Shown here in pieces: positions 45,487-57,657 of a stretch of 64,000 bases of DNA. A program made the translations under genes and the position numbers. The stretch's first letter is position 1, and every line of letters begins with the position of its first letter. Source of the stretch: Cornus controversa. Taxonomy: Eukaryota; Streptophyta; Magnoliopsida; Cornales; Cornaceae. The stretch covers positions 2,684,501-2,748,500 of the forward strand of contig CM048845.1 in assembly GCA_026545225.1 (NCBI GenBank). Direction: 5' to 3'. The notes below the pieces were generated by a model that did no database searches, was not told the origin of the DNA, and saw only the letters and a list, made by a program, of their open reading frames with translations.

Positions 45487-46336
45487 CTTCTCCGTCATCT
45501 ACACTAATGACCTTTATCCACTGCCGTTCTCATCACAGACAAAAGACGAGGGGAGGGAGCTGCTATTAACCGATCTTTTCCATAGGAGGGAGTTGGAGGT
45601 GCATTTCCGGCTTATCCTGTTGAGCCAGGGAAGCAAAGCACCATTCAATACATAACCGATTGAAGTAACGACTACTATACTCAACTCATTTTTTGTGGTA
45701 GACAACGACTCCGACATGTTACCACCTCTGGCTTGTTGTTCCGTCATGATGAGTCTGGAATTCCATCTTGACATATGATGAATAGTGGTACCCACCGGGC
45801 CCACCTGCAGAGCGTAGTCCTCCCTGCTGCCTTGAAATAGACTATTTCCGACAAGGTAAATCCTCAGTGACTTGGGCAGATGAAATTGGATCATAGGAAG
45901 ATTGTGTAGATGAAGGAGAAGGCTTGTCTTCTTGCTCCCCCATGGGATTAGTGATAGAAATTACATAAGAAGTGATTATATTTGTTGCTCCATGCCTACG
46001 CCTTTTAGGGCGATATTTGTTTGGAGACCTTCTGGGAGTCTTCTCGCTGACGGATCCTCTTTTTCTTTTGGAACTGCCCAAGCTAGATGACAAAGCTTGA
46101 GCCAGAAGATAAATTTTTGATCCTATCAAAGTACCTCAAAATCTCGGAATGTAAGTCAAAGCCTTGAAGGAGTTGTCTCTCCTATCTGACTCTGGAGGCG
46201 CAGCCCCCTGATTATTATATGTGGCCTTGATGGCTGATAGATATTATCTGAAAAGTGAGTGCTGGCCTTTTCATATTGAATTACAACCATTTTCCCTCTT
46301 TCTTGGGAAGAGAAGATAACACCCCAGGAAACAAGC
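45487..46336 (-). other. Possible host exon or pseudo-exon
   Basis: On minus a T-rich TTTCTTCTTTGCAG acceptor ends at 46,337, and GAGAAG|GTAAGC gives a donor at about 45,486. Inside are coding-like frames: WLVSWGVIFSSQERGKMVV (62 codons to a stop at 46,156), SSSLGSSKRKRGSVSEKTPR followed by RSPNKYRPKRRRHG (basic, nuclear-signal-like, 46,080-45,990) and a third frame of 126 codons to 45,514. No one frame is open throughout. I do not recognise the protein. It may be a decayed gene fragment. Confidence 0.3.
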
Positions 46337-46539
46337 CACTGCAAAGAAGAAAAATTAACACCTAAACAGTAGATGAAGAACTAGACACTGCTCAAGGTCC
46401 AGCCACACAACCCAAAGACCAAACTCTGCAAAGAAGAAAAATTAACACCTAAGAAACACCAAAAGTGAAAAGTAAGAGTGAGAGTGAGAGAGAAAATAAA
46501 AAAGGAAAACCACAGAACAATAGACACCAATTATCTAAA

Positions 46540-47120
46540 ATACATAAATACAATCATGACCGATAAGTCTTGGAGAGGAGATGTGAAAGAAACGAAAGGT
46601 AAGAAAGTACCTATCTGCTACCCAATGCCCTTCAAAGGCAACATCATTCATAAAATTTTTGTACTTTCTGTATCAATGCAACCTAACAGAAGAGATATTC
46701 AGACAAGTTCAAGAAGACAAACATGGTGAAACAAAAACAGAGAAAAAAATCCAAAAAGAAAAATATCCTTATGAACTGTTGGATTTGCATAAGCTGCACC
46801 AAATTCAAGGAATTCCACCAAAAAAATAAGTTTAAACCACGCAAAGGAAATAAAACAAGAAGATGACAATTACCCTAGAAGTCTATCATCCAAACAGCAC
46901 CAGCATAATCCAAAGACGAAATTAACCACGCTGTTGAATCAGATGTCAGAACCAAAGCAGCAGCATAACACTATTACCATCTGCTTCATGGGGGAGAAGT
47001 CATAATCTACAAAAGTCACCACATAATAATAACAGACCACATATCTAGGTTATCCCACCAACAAAAACAGTTACACAAGGAACTAGATTCAATGCCATGG
47101 CACAAATAAACAACACAAAA

Positions 47121-47172
<52 letters not shown>

Positions 47173-47690
47173 TGAAGACAACTTTTAAACAATCAAACAT
47201 AAATGAGGACACTAGTTACCAGACTGGAGAAATTCATAACTTGTGAAGAACCAACTCCCTTCACACAAGCTGGCTGCTGAAAAATGTGCTATGGACTTCA
47301 AGCAACATAAGGTAAAGACTCACAGAAGCTTACAGACTTAGTCTGATACACTTAAGCCCATCTTTTAAGACTCGCAGAATCCTACAAAGTTAGACTTATG
47401 GAATAAACAATGTGACAGCATTTAAAGAACTAGACACTGCGTAAGGTCACAGAACAATAGACGCCAATTATCCAATTAATATAAATACAATAATGTCCAA
47501 TTAGTCTTGGAGAGGAGATCTGAAAGAAACAGAAGATAAAAAATAATTATCTGCTACCCATAGCCCTTCAAAGGCAACATCATTAATAAACTTTTTGTAC
47601 GTTTTGTATCAATGCAACCTAATAGAAGAGATATTCAGATAAGTTCAAGAAGACGAACATGGTTTACATTCGTTCTAGCTGTGTAGGCAG
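46540..47690. repeat. Second triplicated block, copy 3, with a further local duplication
   Basis: 46,766-47,400 matches 44,693-45,300. In addition 46,545-46,725 (AGTCTTGGAGAGGAGAT; TATCAATGCAACCTAA) is repeated at 47,465-47,665. Confidence 0.7.
47123..47168. repeat. (AG)n microsatellite
   Basis: About 23 uninterrupted AG units. Confidence 0.95.
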
Positions 47691-48049
47691 TCTGGCTACA
47701 TTCCAATTTATGTGCTTGGTTTTCTCATGATATCAAAAACAACAAAAATAAATCACCAACAACATATGTTCAAGAGACAAACAATAATTCAACAACATTA
47801 CTGCCATCCTTAGACAATGGTGAACTAAAAATCCAACAAGGAGAGTAATTCGGGCGATAGCGCGGGGGTGGGGGGGGGCAGGTATTAAGAGTACCATAAG
47901 AAGAAAAGAATGACTAGAAGACAATATAATGCTACAACTGAAACCATTATCACAAAACATACTCCACAATGTTTCCCTGATAGATCATTATTTTACCAAC
48001 TCCACATTCACAGCATGCATAGATGTGATATGGATTTTGATTGCCCTTA

Positions 48050-49260
48050 CTGTGTTCCGTAAATGTCATTAGATCCCTAAAATATGCCATTTAGACTTCA
48101 AAACCATATACAACATTCCTAAAGGAGGTGGGAGTGAGAGAGATAGAGGGTAAATTATTTCAAAAGGGAACTCAATCGGATAATTTTCATAGACTGAGAC
48201 TAGCGCTCTATCCATGCCACCCATGCAAGATACTCTTAACCACCTTCAACATATCCATCTGCTTGTAGAGGACTGAAACCACCAAGGTAAAGAGCCACAA
48301 ACATTTCTATGAAGAAAAAAGATGCACGTTGAAAAAGAGAACTAACAACCAAATCCATAATTTTGGGGGAGGGGGTGAAGAATAGCAAAGGCAACAATTT
48401 CTCAAGAAAAGAAGAAACCACAAAAATGTACAACATTACCATCGCAGGCTTTTGTCCTCCCAAGTGCAAAAACCATAACTTTTCATTCACCAGAAAAGCA
48501 TCCTCTTCAACATCTGGTTCCCACTGCATAACATGTTGGAAAAGAAGGGGACATGAAACAACAAATATTCTTCGGAGGCTGACAGAGACACAATGTAGGA
48601 ACCTCACCAATAATTTCAAATGGAATCCAACAAAGCACAACACCTCAGCCAAAAATTTGTACTTACTGTATTAAAATGACAACTACTCAAGAAGAGAAAA
48701 GATAGATACCAAATCAATAAAAAATGATCATTGCTTTTACCACTCCTATGTTAAACAACCACATGAAGAACATGAAGCTAAAAAACTGAAATCAGCATAT
48801 CAGAAATCTCATAATATAGAAAACAACAAATAACATGATTTGGTGACCTGCAAAGAGTGAATTTAGTGGATAAAATAATCTCACTATCTCCTTATCTAAT
48901 GACATGTACAAGCCACAGGGTGAAATCAACATGTGTGATCTCATGCAATGCCTTCAGTAAAAAATTTAGACAATAAAATAAAAATGAGATTCTAAGTGTT
49001 GCTACACTACTGCTCTTTTATCCTCTTTGTTTACATGCTATATAACTGCAAATAACAATATTAAGCACCAAAAGTGTGACCTTAAAAACAATTACTACTA
49101 AACCAAACAAGAAATAAATACACAAAATACTATTGCTGGGAACATCAATCAGGAGAGAACTGAAATAAAGGCAGAAACGAGAAAAGATATTCACTACTTT
49201 CATGCAAAATCCATATAAACAAACAGAATTAAATAAACTATACCATAATATCCATACATA
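48050..49260. repeat. Triplicated non-coding unit, copy 3
   Basis: Contains AATGTCATTAGATCC (48,064), CATCTGCTTGTAGAGGAC (48,256) and a tail near 49,085-49,260 equivalent to 39,000-39,180. The 138-codon minus frame at 48,652-48,236 comes from T-rich sequence and is not kept in the other copies. Confidence 0.6.
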
Positions 49261-50240
49261 CAAACAAACATAAAAATAATAATAATAGAATAAAAGATCA
49301 AAAGAAACAAGGATATATGTTCACTGACCAAAAGTCTGAACCACCAGGTGATATATGTTCACTGACCTTCAACAGAGAGCCTGAGTCAACTGGGTTTAGT
49401 TGGTTTATCTTGAACAAACAGAGACTTAGTGAGACCAAGAATCATGCATGATGTATAAAGACAATTAAGACTGACAAAAAAAATAAGAATTAAATATAAC
49501 AATAGATTTTGCAGTGTCCTTGATTGTTGGTTTGTCTGGTGATTTTTGTCAAATATTGCGTCGCCCTGTTTCCCACCATTGATTCTGGCAGTCTCCTGCA
49601 GCAAAGTGTATACGCACTTCGTAGTATATGATGAGAGTGTGTGAGATTGGAGAGAAAGAGAAAACAGAAAATAAGAAAATCTACAATTTGTGATCAAACA
49701 ATTATTTGGAGTTCATAAATCACGGAAGGAAATCCTAACCCTGGAGGAAACTGATAACTCTATTGCAGTGAGAGTCATCGTTCTCGATGCCCATCCCCTT
49801 TGTCATCACTCCACTCACTCGAATCATCATCGTCATCATCAAGAACTGAAATCACCAAAACAATCGCAATAAAGGCAAAGATTTTGAACGCGCCGGTGTT
49901 AAGCAAACTGCAATAGAGAATAATATACAAATTGATCAAGAATCCAATAGAGAGGAATACACACATTCAAAGAATATATAAAATCCACCGAAACCACTTT
50001 CTCCTTCGTGTATGATCGTCAAACTCTTAAATTCACAGTACGTCAAACTCTTAAATTCACAAATTAATTTAACGCAACTATCCCTCATATTCGAATTCAA
50101 ACTCTCAAATTCTTAATTTTGATACAAAATTCAGATGCGAACTTAGAACCGCTAATAATCATATCCGAATACTAACAAACGTAAATGCATGAACAATCAA
50201 TGCGAAAGAATACCAACCGTTAGCATAATGAAAACTTGAA
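49261..50240. other. Non-TE spacer, possible minus-strand exon at 49.8 kb
   Basis: On minus, TTGGTGATTTCAG at about 49,848 precedes an acidic frame (VLDDDDDDSSEWSDDKGDG) ending at 49,775. It might be an exon, but the (GAT)n-like run could be chance. Nothing else is recognised. Confidence 0.25.
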
Positions 50241-50400
50241 ATAACATTAGGGCTGAGTTATATGTCTCTGAGAGACACTCGAAGAGTGTGATACTTCGAC
50301 TGAGAATTTGTTGAGAGAGAGAAATAGGAGGGAAGGGCACAGGGACGCAAAATGAAGAGGAGGGAACTATATTTATTTATTGATAGGGTTTTGAAAGCGT
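50241..50400 (-). promoter_or_regulatory. Possible host promoter and 5' leader, minus strand
   Basis: On minus, AATAAATAAATATAG (about 50,380-50,366) is followed by a C/T-rich leader (CCCTCCTCTTCATTTTGCG, then CTCTCTCTCAACAAATTC). This has the composition of a plant core promoter and 5' UTR. It faces the GSL8-like exon about 9.6 kb away. Linking the two is a guess. Confidence 0.3.
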
Positions 50401-51112
50401 TCTAAGAACGCGGTCTATACTTACTTGCGGATTCACCGGAACTAGCCCTTGTAATCTCCTATGAAAGCGTTATAAACGCAACGGTCTTATACTTGATTGC
50501 CAAGGAGGCTTCAATACACGCACAATCTAGTGCAAGTAACCTTCTACTCCAAATGGAAGAAAAAAATTCAAAAAATATCTCCTTAACCCATTTATTTATG
50601 TTTATTTATTTCGTATTTAATAAAATTTTCTATCCAACAGGTAACAAAATGAGCTCATACCGCTTTTTGGATAGCATAAATATACTACGATCGAGCTGAA
50701 ATATTCCACACACAAATATATACATATGTCCATGTTGTTTTATAATGTTTAAAAAACATAAATAAAAAAAACCGCTATCTCACTTTTGCAATAAACTCTT
50801 CTTTTGAATTTTTTTTTTGCAAACAACCCCGTACTAACTGAAAGGGGTGTAATTATTTAAAATAACCAATACACCCTTAAACACTGCGACATCGTCTCAC
50901 GCCAAAGCACAACACATAATATGACGTCGTTTCATGCTTTTCTTTGTCTCACTCTACTTTCTCTCTCTAAATTTGCGCTCTCTCTCTACACTGTCTAACA
51001 TTCCAGCTACATTGCTAGAGGTAGGGCTGCAACTCAGGCGGGTAGGGCCGCAACTTGTTTCCTTTAGGTATGGTCTGATTTCGGGAACGAAATCCTTTTA
51101 AGTTGAGTAGGT
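50401..51112. other. Spacer ending in a chromoviral internal tail
   Basis: The last 40 bases (51,077-51,112, TTTCGGGAACGAAATCC and AAGTTGAGTAGG) match the sequence that follows pol and precedes the 3' LTR in the Tekay element (57,610-57,573 on minus). No pol coding precedes it. Confidence 0.55.
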
Positions 51113-53581
51113 TATAAGAACCGTGACCAGTTATAGTCGGTTTTTTTTTTTATTTTCATATTAGTACTTTAAATAATTATATATGTGTTTTAAATGTAAA
51201 ATACATGTTTAGATACTTGTATAAGTGTTTGAAAAAGTTTTCAGAGCGTTTGACAAAAGTTGACTTTTTCGGGTCCAATTGACCTAGGATGTGGGGCTCA
51301 TGGGTTCAGACCGAAAGTGTCAGAATGATTCCAAATTTGAAGGGTAGCTTAAATAAAATATTTGATGCGCTTCATAATTGATTTTGTGTCAATCAGAATT
51401 ATAAAACTCAAAAAACGAGTTCGGGAATGTTTAGTGTAAAGGTAGTAACATTATTGTAAATAAATGTAGGTTAAATTATATAAATAGGAGGAGAAACACC
51501 AGCTCTCATTTCTCATTCTTATTCAAATGAATGAAGCAATATACATATATCTATATATAGCAACATCTTCTTCACTTCTCCATTAAATTAAAAGGTCTTG
51601 GGGTGAGAATTTGAAGACGCCAAAAAAAAGAGAAACGGTCTACGCATTAAGGGTTCGAGTTTGATCAGTCTGAAATCAATTTCGAAGAAAGTTGAGTTTT
51701 TAGTGAGAATTTAGGAAATTCATTTGGAAGTTATTCCAAATTGAAGTAGGAATGTCTAACCCATAGAATCCGGAGTTTTGTGAGTATCTTGGTTGTTAAG
51801 GCAACCAATTGGTTATGTGGAATAATTAGATATTTTTTAATAGTAAAGCATGTTTAATTATATTAATTGATGAATTCATTATGTTGAATTTGATAATTAT
51901 ATGTTTATAATTGTCATAGTTAATTATGAAGCATGTTGGGATTGAATTGTGAAAGGATTGTGCAAATTCATATATATTTGTGAAGGTGATGCTTATATGT
52001 TTGATAAATTACCTTGGAAGCATGTTGAATGAAAAGCATGGCTTGATTGTCAATATATGAATTATATGGAATGTGGAAGATATGCCATTATATGAAATAT
52101 GGAAAATGTGAAGCAAGTTCAATATAAATGCATGTGATGATTAAATGAGAATTTGTACAAGTAAAATTGTTGAATGCCTCATTGGCCTTTAAATTGTAAA
52201 TGTACATTAGATTGAACATGTGGAATGCATCTTCATTGGTATGATGAGGGTGGTGAGCTCAATTGAGTAGTAAGCCCTCTTGACGAGTGGTGAGGTAATC
52301 CGATATATAGAACCCTCACCGGGTGGACCGGTAAAGAAGCCCCAGTTAGAATGAAAGAGAATACTCCCAAAAATGGAGTCCTTCTACGAGGTGATCTGGT
52401 ATAAGAGCCTCGGATAGGTGGGATTGGTTTATCTAAAGGTAATTGGAGACCAATGGATGAGTCGAGAGGATGAGGGAGTTATACATATCAGGTTACATTT
52501 ACACGTTGCTTATGATATAGTTGTGATATGTGGATATTTCTTAACATTATTAAATTCAATTGTATGTTTATGTGGTATTCACAGAACTTTCAAAATTATA
52601 TTTTAGACATTCCTACTGAGTGTGTGGTTGCTCATTCCATGAGGATTAACTCTTTTTAGGAAATGAAAAAGAAGTGGAGGAGTCTCCCCAACAATAAAGT
52701 TAGCGAGGAGTGAATTTTGGTTTCATTAAAGACTTATTTACTTTATTTGAATGCATGTCCGAATTGTGGAATATATGCATGTGAAAAATATTTAAAGACA
52801 TGTCGAGAACATGTATTGTTTATGCCTTATGATTGTATACGTTTAAATGCATTTTTTAGCATTTGTTATTTATGCCTCATGATTTGATGCATTATGATCA
52901 TGATTTTAACCATGGTAGAATGCTAGATGTTTAGATGATGATCCTTTAATTATGTTTAATTTCCACGTGTTTAAACTTGTGAGAATGGTTGTGTTGATAA
53001 ATTGGTAAAATGAGGTGTATGCATGCTTAGAATGGTTCCTTTAAGTTATGAACCTTATGGAAGATAAATTGAGAATTGAAAACAGGGGAAGACAAGTTCT
53101 GGAGAGTTTCAGCAAGCTGAAACTTCCATCAGTCGACCGAAATGGTGAGATACCGAATGTTTGCATTTGCAGACTCTGCAGGTACTTGTTTTGGCCGATT
53201 GAAAGGCCTCTTTCAGCCAACCGAAGCTGAAGGGTAGCCAACCGATGAGTTGCCCAAGTTTCAGCCGATTGTGGAACATCCCTCTACCGACCGAAACCTG
53301 AATATGAGCTTAAAATGCATTGTTGAGTATTGAGAGTTCATGTGCTTTACTTAGGGGCCTGTGGTGAGATTGTGAAGTTTTTGTTGTGTTATAAAAATGA
53401 TGAATGAGGTAAGGAATTGGTGATAATAATGTAAAGGCTTTTGCGATAAGTCATGACCCGATAATTAGGGAGTGACAAGTTGGTATCAAGGCATGGTGCC
53501 ATAGTGAGATTATGGATAGAAGGTGATGACATGTAACCTAATCACCCTCAGTTTTTGAGAGTCAAAAATCGGGGCGTGGCA
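51113..53581 (+). repeat. Chromovirus (Tekay-like) LTR, plus strand
   Basis: The left end TATAAGAACCGTGACC aligns with TGTAGAGATCGTGCCC of the Tekay LTR; the TG has become TA. The right end ATCGGGGCGTGGCA at 53,581 is followed by a primer site. The inner block ACATTCCTACTGAGTGT (52,607) matches the reverse of 56,182-56,200 in the Tekay 3' LTR. It is an older, diverged member of the same LTR family, 2469 bp. Confidence 0.75.
53128..53303 (+). repeat. Motif cluster, type IV, in the 51-53 kb LTR
   Basis: Six or seven copies of a CCGA-based motif occur in 170 bases: AGTCGACCGAA, GCCGATTGAAAGG, AGCCAACCGAAG, AGCCAACCGATG, AGCCGATTG, ACCGACCGAAA. It lies 280-450 bases before the LTR end, like types III and V. 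Confidence 0.7.
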
Positions 53582-53584
53582 AAT

Positions 53585-53596
53585 TGGTATTAGAGC
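53585..53596 (+). other. Primer binding site (initiator Met-tRNA type)
   Basis: TGGTATTAGAGC four bases after the LTR end. The leader that follows is repeated: TGTTATTAGAGC at 53,687-53,698 with CTAATACCTAGG and a CGAC string after it, as after the first. Confidence 0.7.
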
Positions 53597-53951
53597 ATTA
53601 GGTCGAATACCTAGGGGCGACAGGTAGTGGACGACAGATCATGTGTGGATTTAAGATAATTGATAACTTGTTGTCAGAGCATAGCTTGTTATTAGAGCTT
53701 AACTAGGTCTAATACCTAGGAACGACGGGTAAGGGTTGTATCACTTGTAGTTTTGAATTGGCTAGAACCTTGAGTTTGATAACCTGAAAATGCATGTAGA
53801 CATGACATAATTGATATGAGAACTTATGTGCTTGTGAAATATGCTTACATGATATTATGCTAAGTATTTATGTGATAATATGTTTATATGTGTTGTTATG
53901 AGAATATGCTTATGTGATTAAATGTGTGTTGAAAAGCATGTCTATGTGTTA

Positions 53952-54837
53952 TGTAACGACTTGGATTAATTTTGACCGATTCCGGATGATTTTGGACCGG
54001 ATTAAATTTTTTTTTTCGAATTAATTAAATTTCGAAAGGGGGTGGATATATATGTTTCTATATAAGTAGAAGGTGTATGTGTATATATATATATATATAT
54101 ATAAATATATATTTGTATATAGTACATATATTTATATTTGATTATAAATATATGGTGGTGCATGTGTATGTATTTATAATAAATACATGTATGTGGGGGT
54201 ATATAGTATTATGTGTGTATGCGTATTTAGTTAAATACACATGTGGTGTTAGATGTATATATGAATGGTATATACATGTGACGGTATGTGTATATAGGTA
54301 TGTGTACTTTTATGTGTGGTTTATTTTGCACATGGGCTGATTTAGGTTTATATATATATATATATTAATATATTATATGTTTATATTGTGTGGATGAGAG
54401 TGGAGGGGTGATTTAAATTGTGTGGTATATAATAAAGTAGGTGAGATTGAAATGAGAGGAGAAAGACCCACATGGGTCAGCTGGCTAAGAAAGAGAAAAA
54501 GAAAAGAAAAGAAAGGAAGAAGAAAGAGGGAAGAGAGAGAACCGAGAGCCTAGAGAGAGAAATAGGGGAAGAGAGAAAGAGAGAAGAAAGTGAAGCCGAG
54601 ATGGTAGTGGCTGGAGGTGGCTACCATGGTGGTGGTGCTTCGACAATGGCTGGGGTGGTGGCCAAGGGGCCTGTATACACGGCTGTTACGACTGATGGTG
54701 TAGGCTAAAAATGGTGACTTGCCGCTAGGGAGAGGGAGGACGGCACGGCGGTAACTCAGGGAGGTCTAGCTGGTGCTCGGACCGTGTTGGGTCTATTTCG
54801 GTGAGCTCCGACAATAGAACACAGTGGTGATGGTGGG
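53952..54837 (+). repeat. Start of a second LTR, cut by the Tekay element
   Basis: TGTAACGACTTGG starts a segment resembling gypsy LTR starts (TGTAACGACCCGG form). It carries (TA)n runs at 54,084-54,110 and 54,350-54,365, then a very purine-rich leader (54,480-54,600). It stops at 54,837, where the Tekay 3' LTR begins. Confidence 0.45.
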
Positions 54838-55349
54838 TGTCATTCCCCGGAATTCGGACCGCCGAGACTTCCTTGGACCGACCTCGAATCCCGAGTGTGA
54901 ACCCGTTCACTCAACTCCATGAACTATCTCAACCACACTCATGCGATAGTATCCATTTTTGATACCATGCCATAACGCCCCGATTTCCCCACTCCCGGAA
55001 GACTGGAGGTTAACTGTCCATTAAACCTAGTGAACCCTCATTACACTAATTTACTGCGGAAGCTTAACTCGATTGTTGTATATAAATGCACACAACTCCA
55101 CCTCAACCAATCCCCATGGGCCCTACATTGAATCATACACCTTAGTGGAAATTTACTTGTCCACATTTTCAAGAATCACTCACTTTCAAGCCTTAAAACT
55201 TACTATGTTTAGAATCTGAAACTAGGACCTACACCATTGGATAGAGAATCCAAAAATACTCAAGTTAAAAAAAAACAACACTCAATTTCGATCTAGAACG
55301 AAGAAAATTATGTCGAGACGACATTTGGAAAAATGCTGTGAATAGTGAT

Positions 55350-55585
55350 TTCGATTGTGCAAAATTGGCATCTCGATTATGCAAAAAAAATCTTGATTGT
55401 GCGAAGATTTCAACCTCTTGGGACCTCAGACCTGCAATATTTTGTACAAACGAAATGAGGGTTTCAATTGTGCGAAATTGCACATGTCTGTGCTCTAAAA
55501 ATCATCATAAATTATCACCTCTTCGCACAATCGAAATGGGGGCTTCGATTGTGCGAAATGGGCATTTCGCATGATCGAAATGCTC
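55350..55585 (-). repeat. Inverted-motif cluster, type V, in Tekay 3' LTR
   Basis: Seven or more copies of TTTCGATTGTGCGAAAT or its reverse form occur here. TTCGCACAATCGAA at 55,522-55,535 and its exact reverse complement at 55,544-55,557 form a 14-bp stem with an 8-base loop. The cluster lies downstream of the TATA-like runs in the direction of transcription, so it may be in the RNA. Confidence 0.9.
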
Positions 55586-56349
55586 TCCCCAGGTCCTCCA
55601 ACAACCCTATATATGGTCTATATAGAGCCCAATCCACCTTCTATCATCCTAGAACCTCTAATACATGGTCTATAACATAAATGAAAGATTCCAACACCAA
55701 TTACAAATGATATAACATCATACACATACACCAACATATGCGTTTAAATCTCAAATATTTCATAATCATAGAAATTTCCTAAGTTCACAATACACCTAAA
55801 ACTCAAGTGAATAAACCATCCTTCTTTCCCGAAAATCATTTCCCCAAAACCATACACATAAGAAATCAAATGCTCCTTTAAGCATATATTCATCAAGTCT
55901 CAAATGACGAAAATCATTATACATGTATTTCTATAAAGTCTCCTTCCTATAAGTGTGGCATTTACATTTGGAGTTCATAAACAATAGGAGATACAAATGT
56001 AAAGGCAACACTATAACTATGGTCAACATGCCACAAGCCGGCATGGACATTTATCCACATCCCAAAAGATCAAAAGTCCAAAAAGAGAACCCAACAAGGT
56101 CCATTGAGCTAATCATGCTTCGTCCTCCATCGGCGCCTTATCTGAAAAAGTTTATATAAGTAGGGGGTGAGCAACACTGCGGCTCAGTAGGAATGATCCA
56201 CCCAACCCCACTCTAACTCAGGCGGCCATGCATGGATGCATATGAAATCACTACATGTCTACATGACAAGTATGCATGTTTTTAACTCATAAACAATCAC
56301 GTTTTTCAAATCATGTGTGATGCTTCACATCTCAATGCATTTGCATACC

Positions 56350-56353
<4 letters not shown>

Positions 56354-56395
<42 letters not shown>
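56354..56395. repeat. (AT)n microsatellite
   Basis: About 21 AT units within the 3' LTR. Confidence 0.95.
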
Positions 56396-56397
<2 letters not shown>

Positions 56398-57657
56398 AAT
56401 TGAGCAAGCCACAATATATATATATAACTCACGCCACATAAATTCAAAAATCACTTCAATGGGGACTAGCTTATCACACCATCCATAGGAAGGGTCTCTT
56501 TGGCACCCAAACTCTGCTTACGCTTTATCGAATTGCTAACCCGAAGGAAGCGCTTCCTCTTGGCCAAGTTTTGGGTCTTTCATCCTAGGGATCATTCCCT
56601 CACCTTAATTCTCAATGTTGTCACGCCCCAAAAACTCGCTTTTCATATAGTGCACGTAATCACATCAATGCACTTATTCCACACCATGAATGCATTTTTG
56701 TCAAATCAATGCATTTTCCTTTCACCTCAAGATTGTCACAATGTCATCACACTCATATCATGAAAATCATCATGCTTATGCATTTCACAAGAAAAATCAT
56801 ATCTTTCATGCACAAGTCTATAAAAACTCACATTTTTCATGTTTTCACCAAATGAACACATTTTTCATCAAGAACATTTATAGTCTCATTTGCACCTACA
56901 CACAACATACATAAGCCCTAACTAACATGTTAGACATATCCATGTGCATAAATCACATTTTTATACATATATACATATACACAAGACCCTAAACTCAAGA
57001 AATCTCAATCTATCTTTCATGTCACAAATATGTGACCTATACAATCAAAGTAAAGATGAGTTTAGCATCATTACCTCAAATTCCCAAGCTTTGAATCCAA
57101 CTTTGAGAACTCCCAGCTTTCTCAACTTCACAAAATGTGGACTTTGATCGGTTCAAACCGAAGCCCTCAACGCCCTCTACACATTTTCCTTCTTCGGGAT
57201 CTTCTAAATCACACTTCAAGTGACCTAGAATCTAGAGAGAAGGGAGAGAGATGAAGTGGGTGACGTAGAGAGAGAGAGAGATATGTAAAATGAAATGTCT
57301 CAGACCCTTTTTGATATTTATCTCAACCCTAAGGGCGCAAAATGACCATTTTACCCTTGGCCACTTAATGTACCTTCCCAACCTCGGAATTAATTCCTGA
57401 AAACTCCGTTGGACTTGAAATCGCTTCCTTAATACTCTAAACATTTCATTTAGTCCATAACCAAAAGTAAAATTTTTCGGATTTCCCGGACCCACTTAAC
57501 CTCATCCCAGGACCCCCGTTGACCAAAAAGTCAAAATTAAAAAACTGGTCAAAATTGGGCACGATCTCTACAACCTCCCAACCTTATAGGAATTTCGTCC
57601 TCGAAATTAGAATGTACCTCAAGTGGTGAACAACTTGGGATACTTTGAGCGAACTTC

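Larger units (their letters stand above)
54838..57572 (-). repeat. 3' LTR of Tekay element
   Basis: 2735 bp; on minus it starts TGTAGAGATCGTGCCC after a GGTTGGGAGG purine tract and ends CCGGGGAATGACA. It contains TATA runs at about 55,625-55,605, the hairpin cluster at 55,350-55,585 and an (AT)n tract at 56,354-56,395. Confidence 0.9.

Noticed and set aside
47870..47880. G-run GGGTGGGGGGGGG as a regulatory quadruplex
   Set aside because: A single short G-run without the repeated G-tracts needed for a convincing case.
48236..48652. 138-codon minus-strand ORF as a membrane protein gene
   Set aside because: The Phe/Leu/Val-rich product comes from T-rich sequence; the frame is not kept in the other two copies of the repeated unit.
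49775..49848. Acidic Asp-rich ORF as a real exon
   Set aside because: It depends on a short GAT-type run and no flanking exon was found; kept only as a low-confidence remark.
57232..57495. 87-codon minus-strand ORF inside the Tekay LTR
   Set aside because: It lies at the LTR start where no protein is known and has no recognisable family features.
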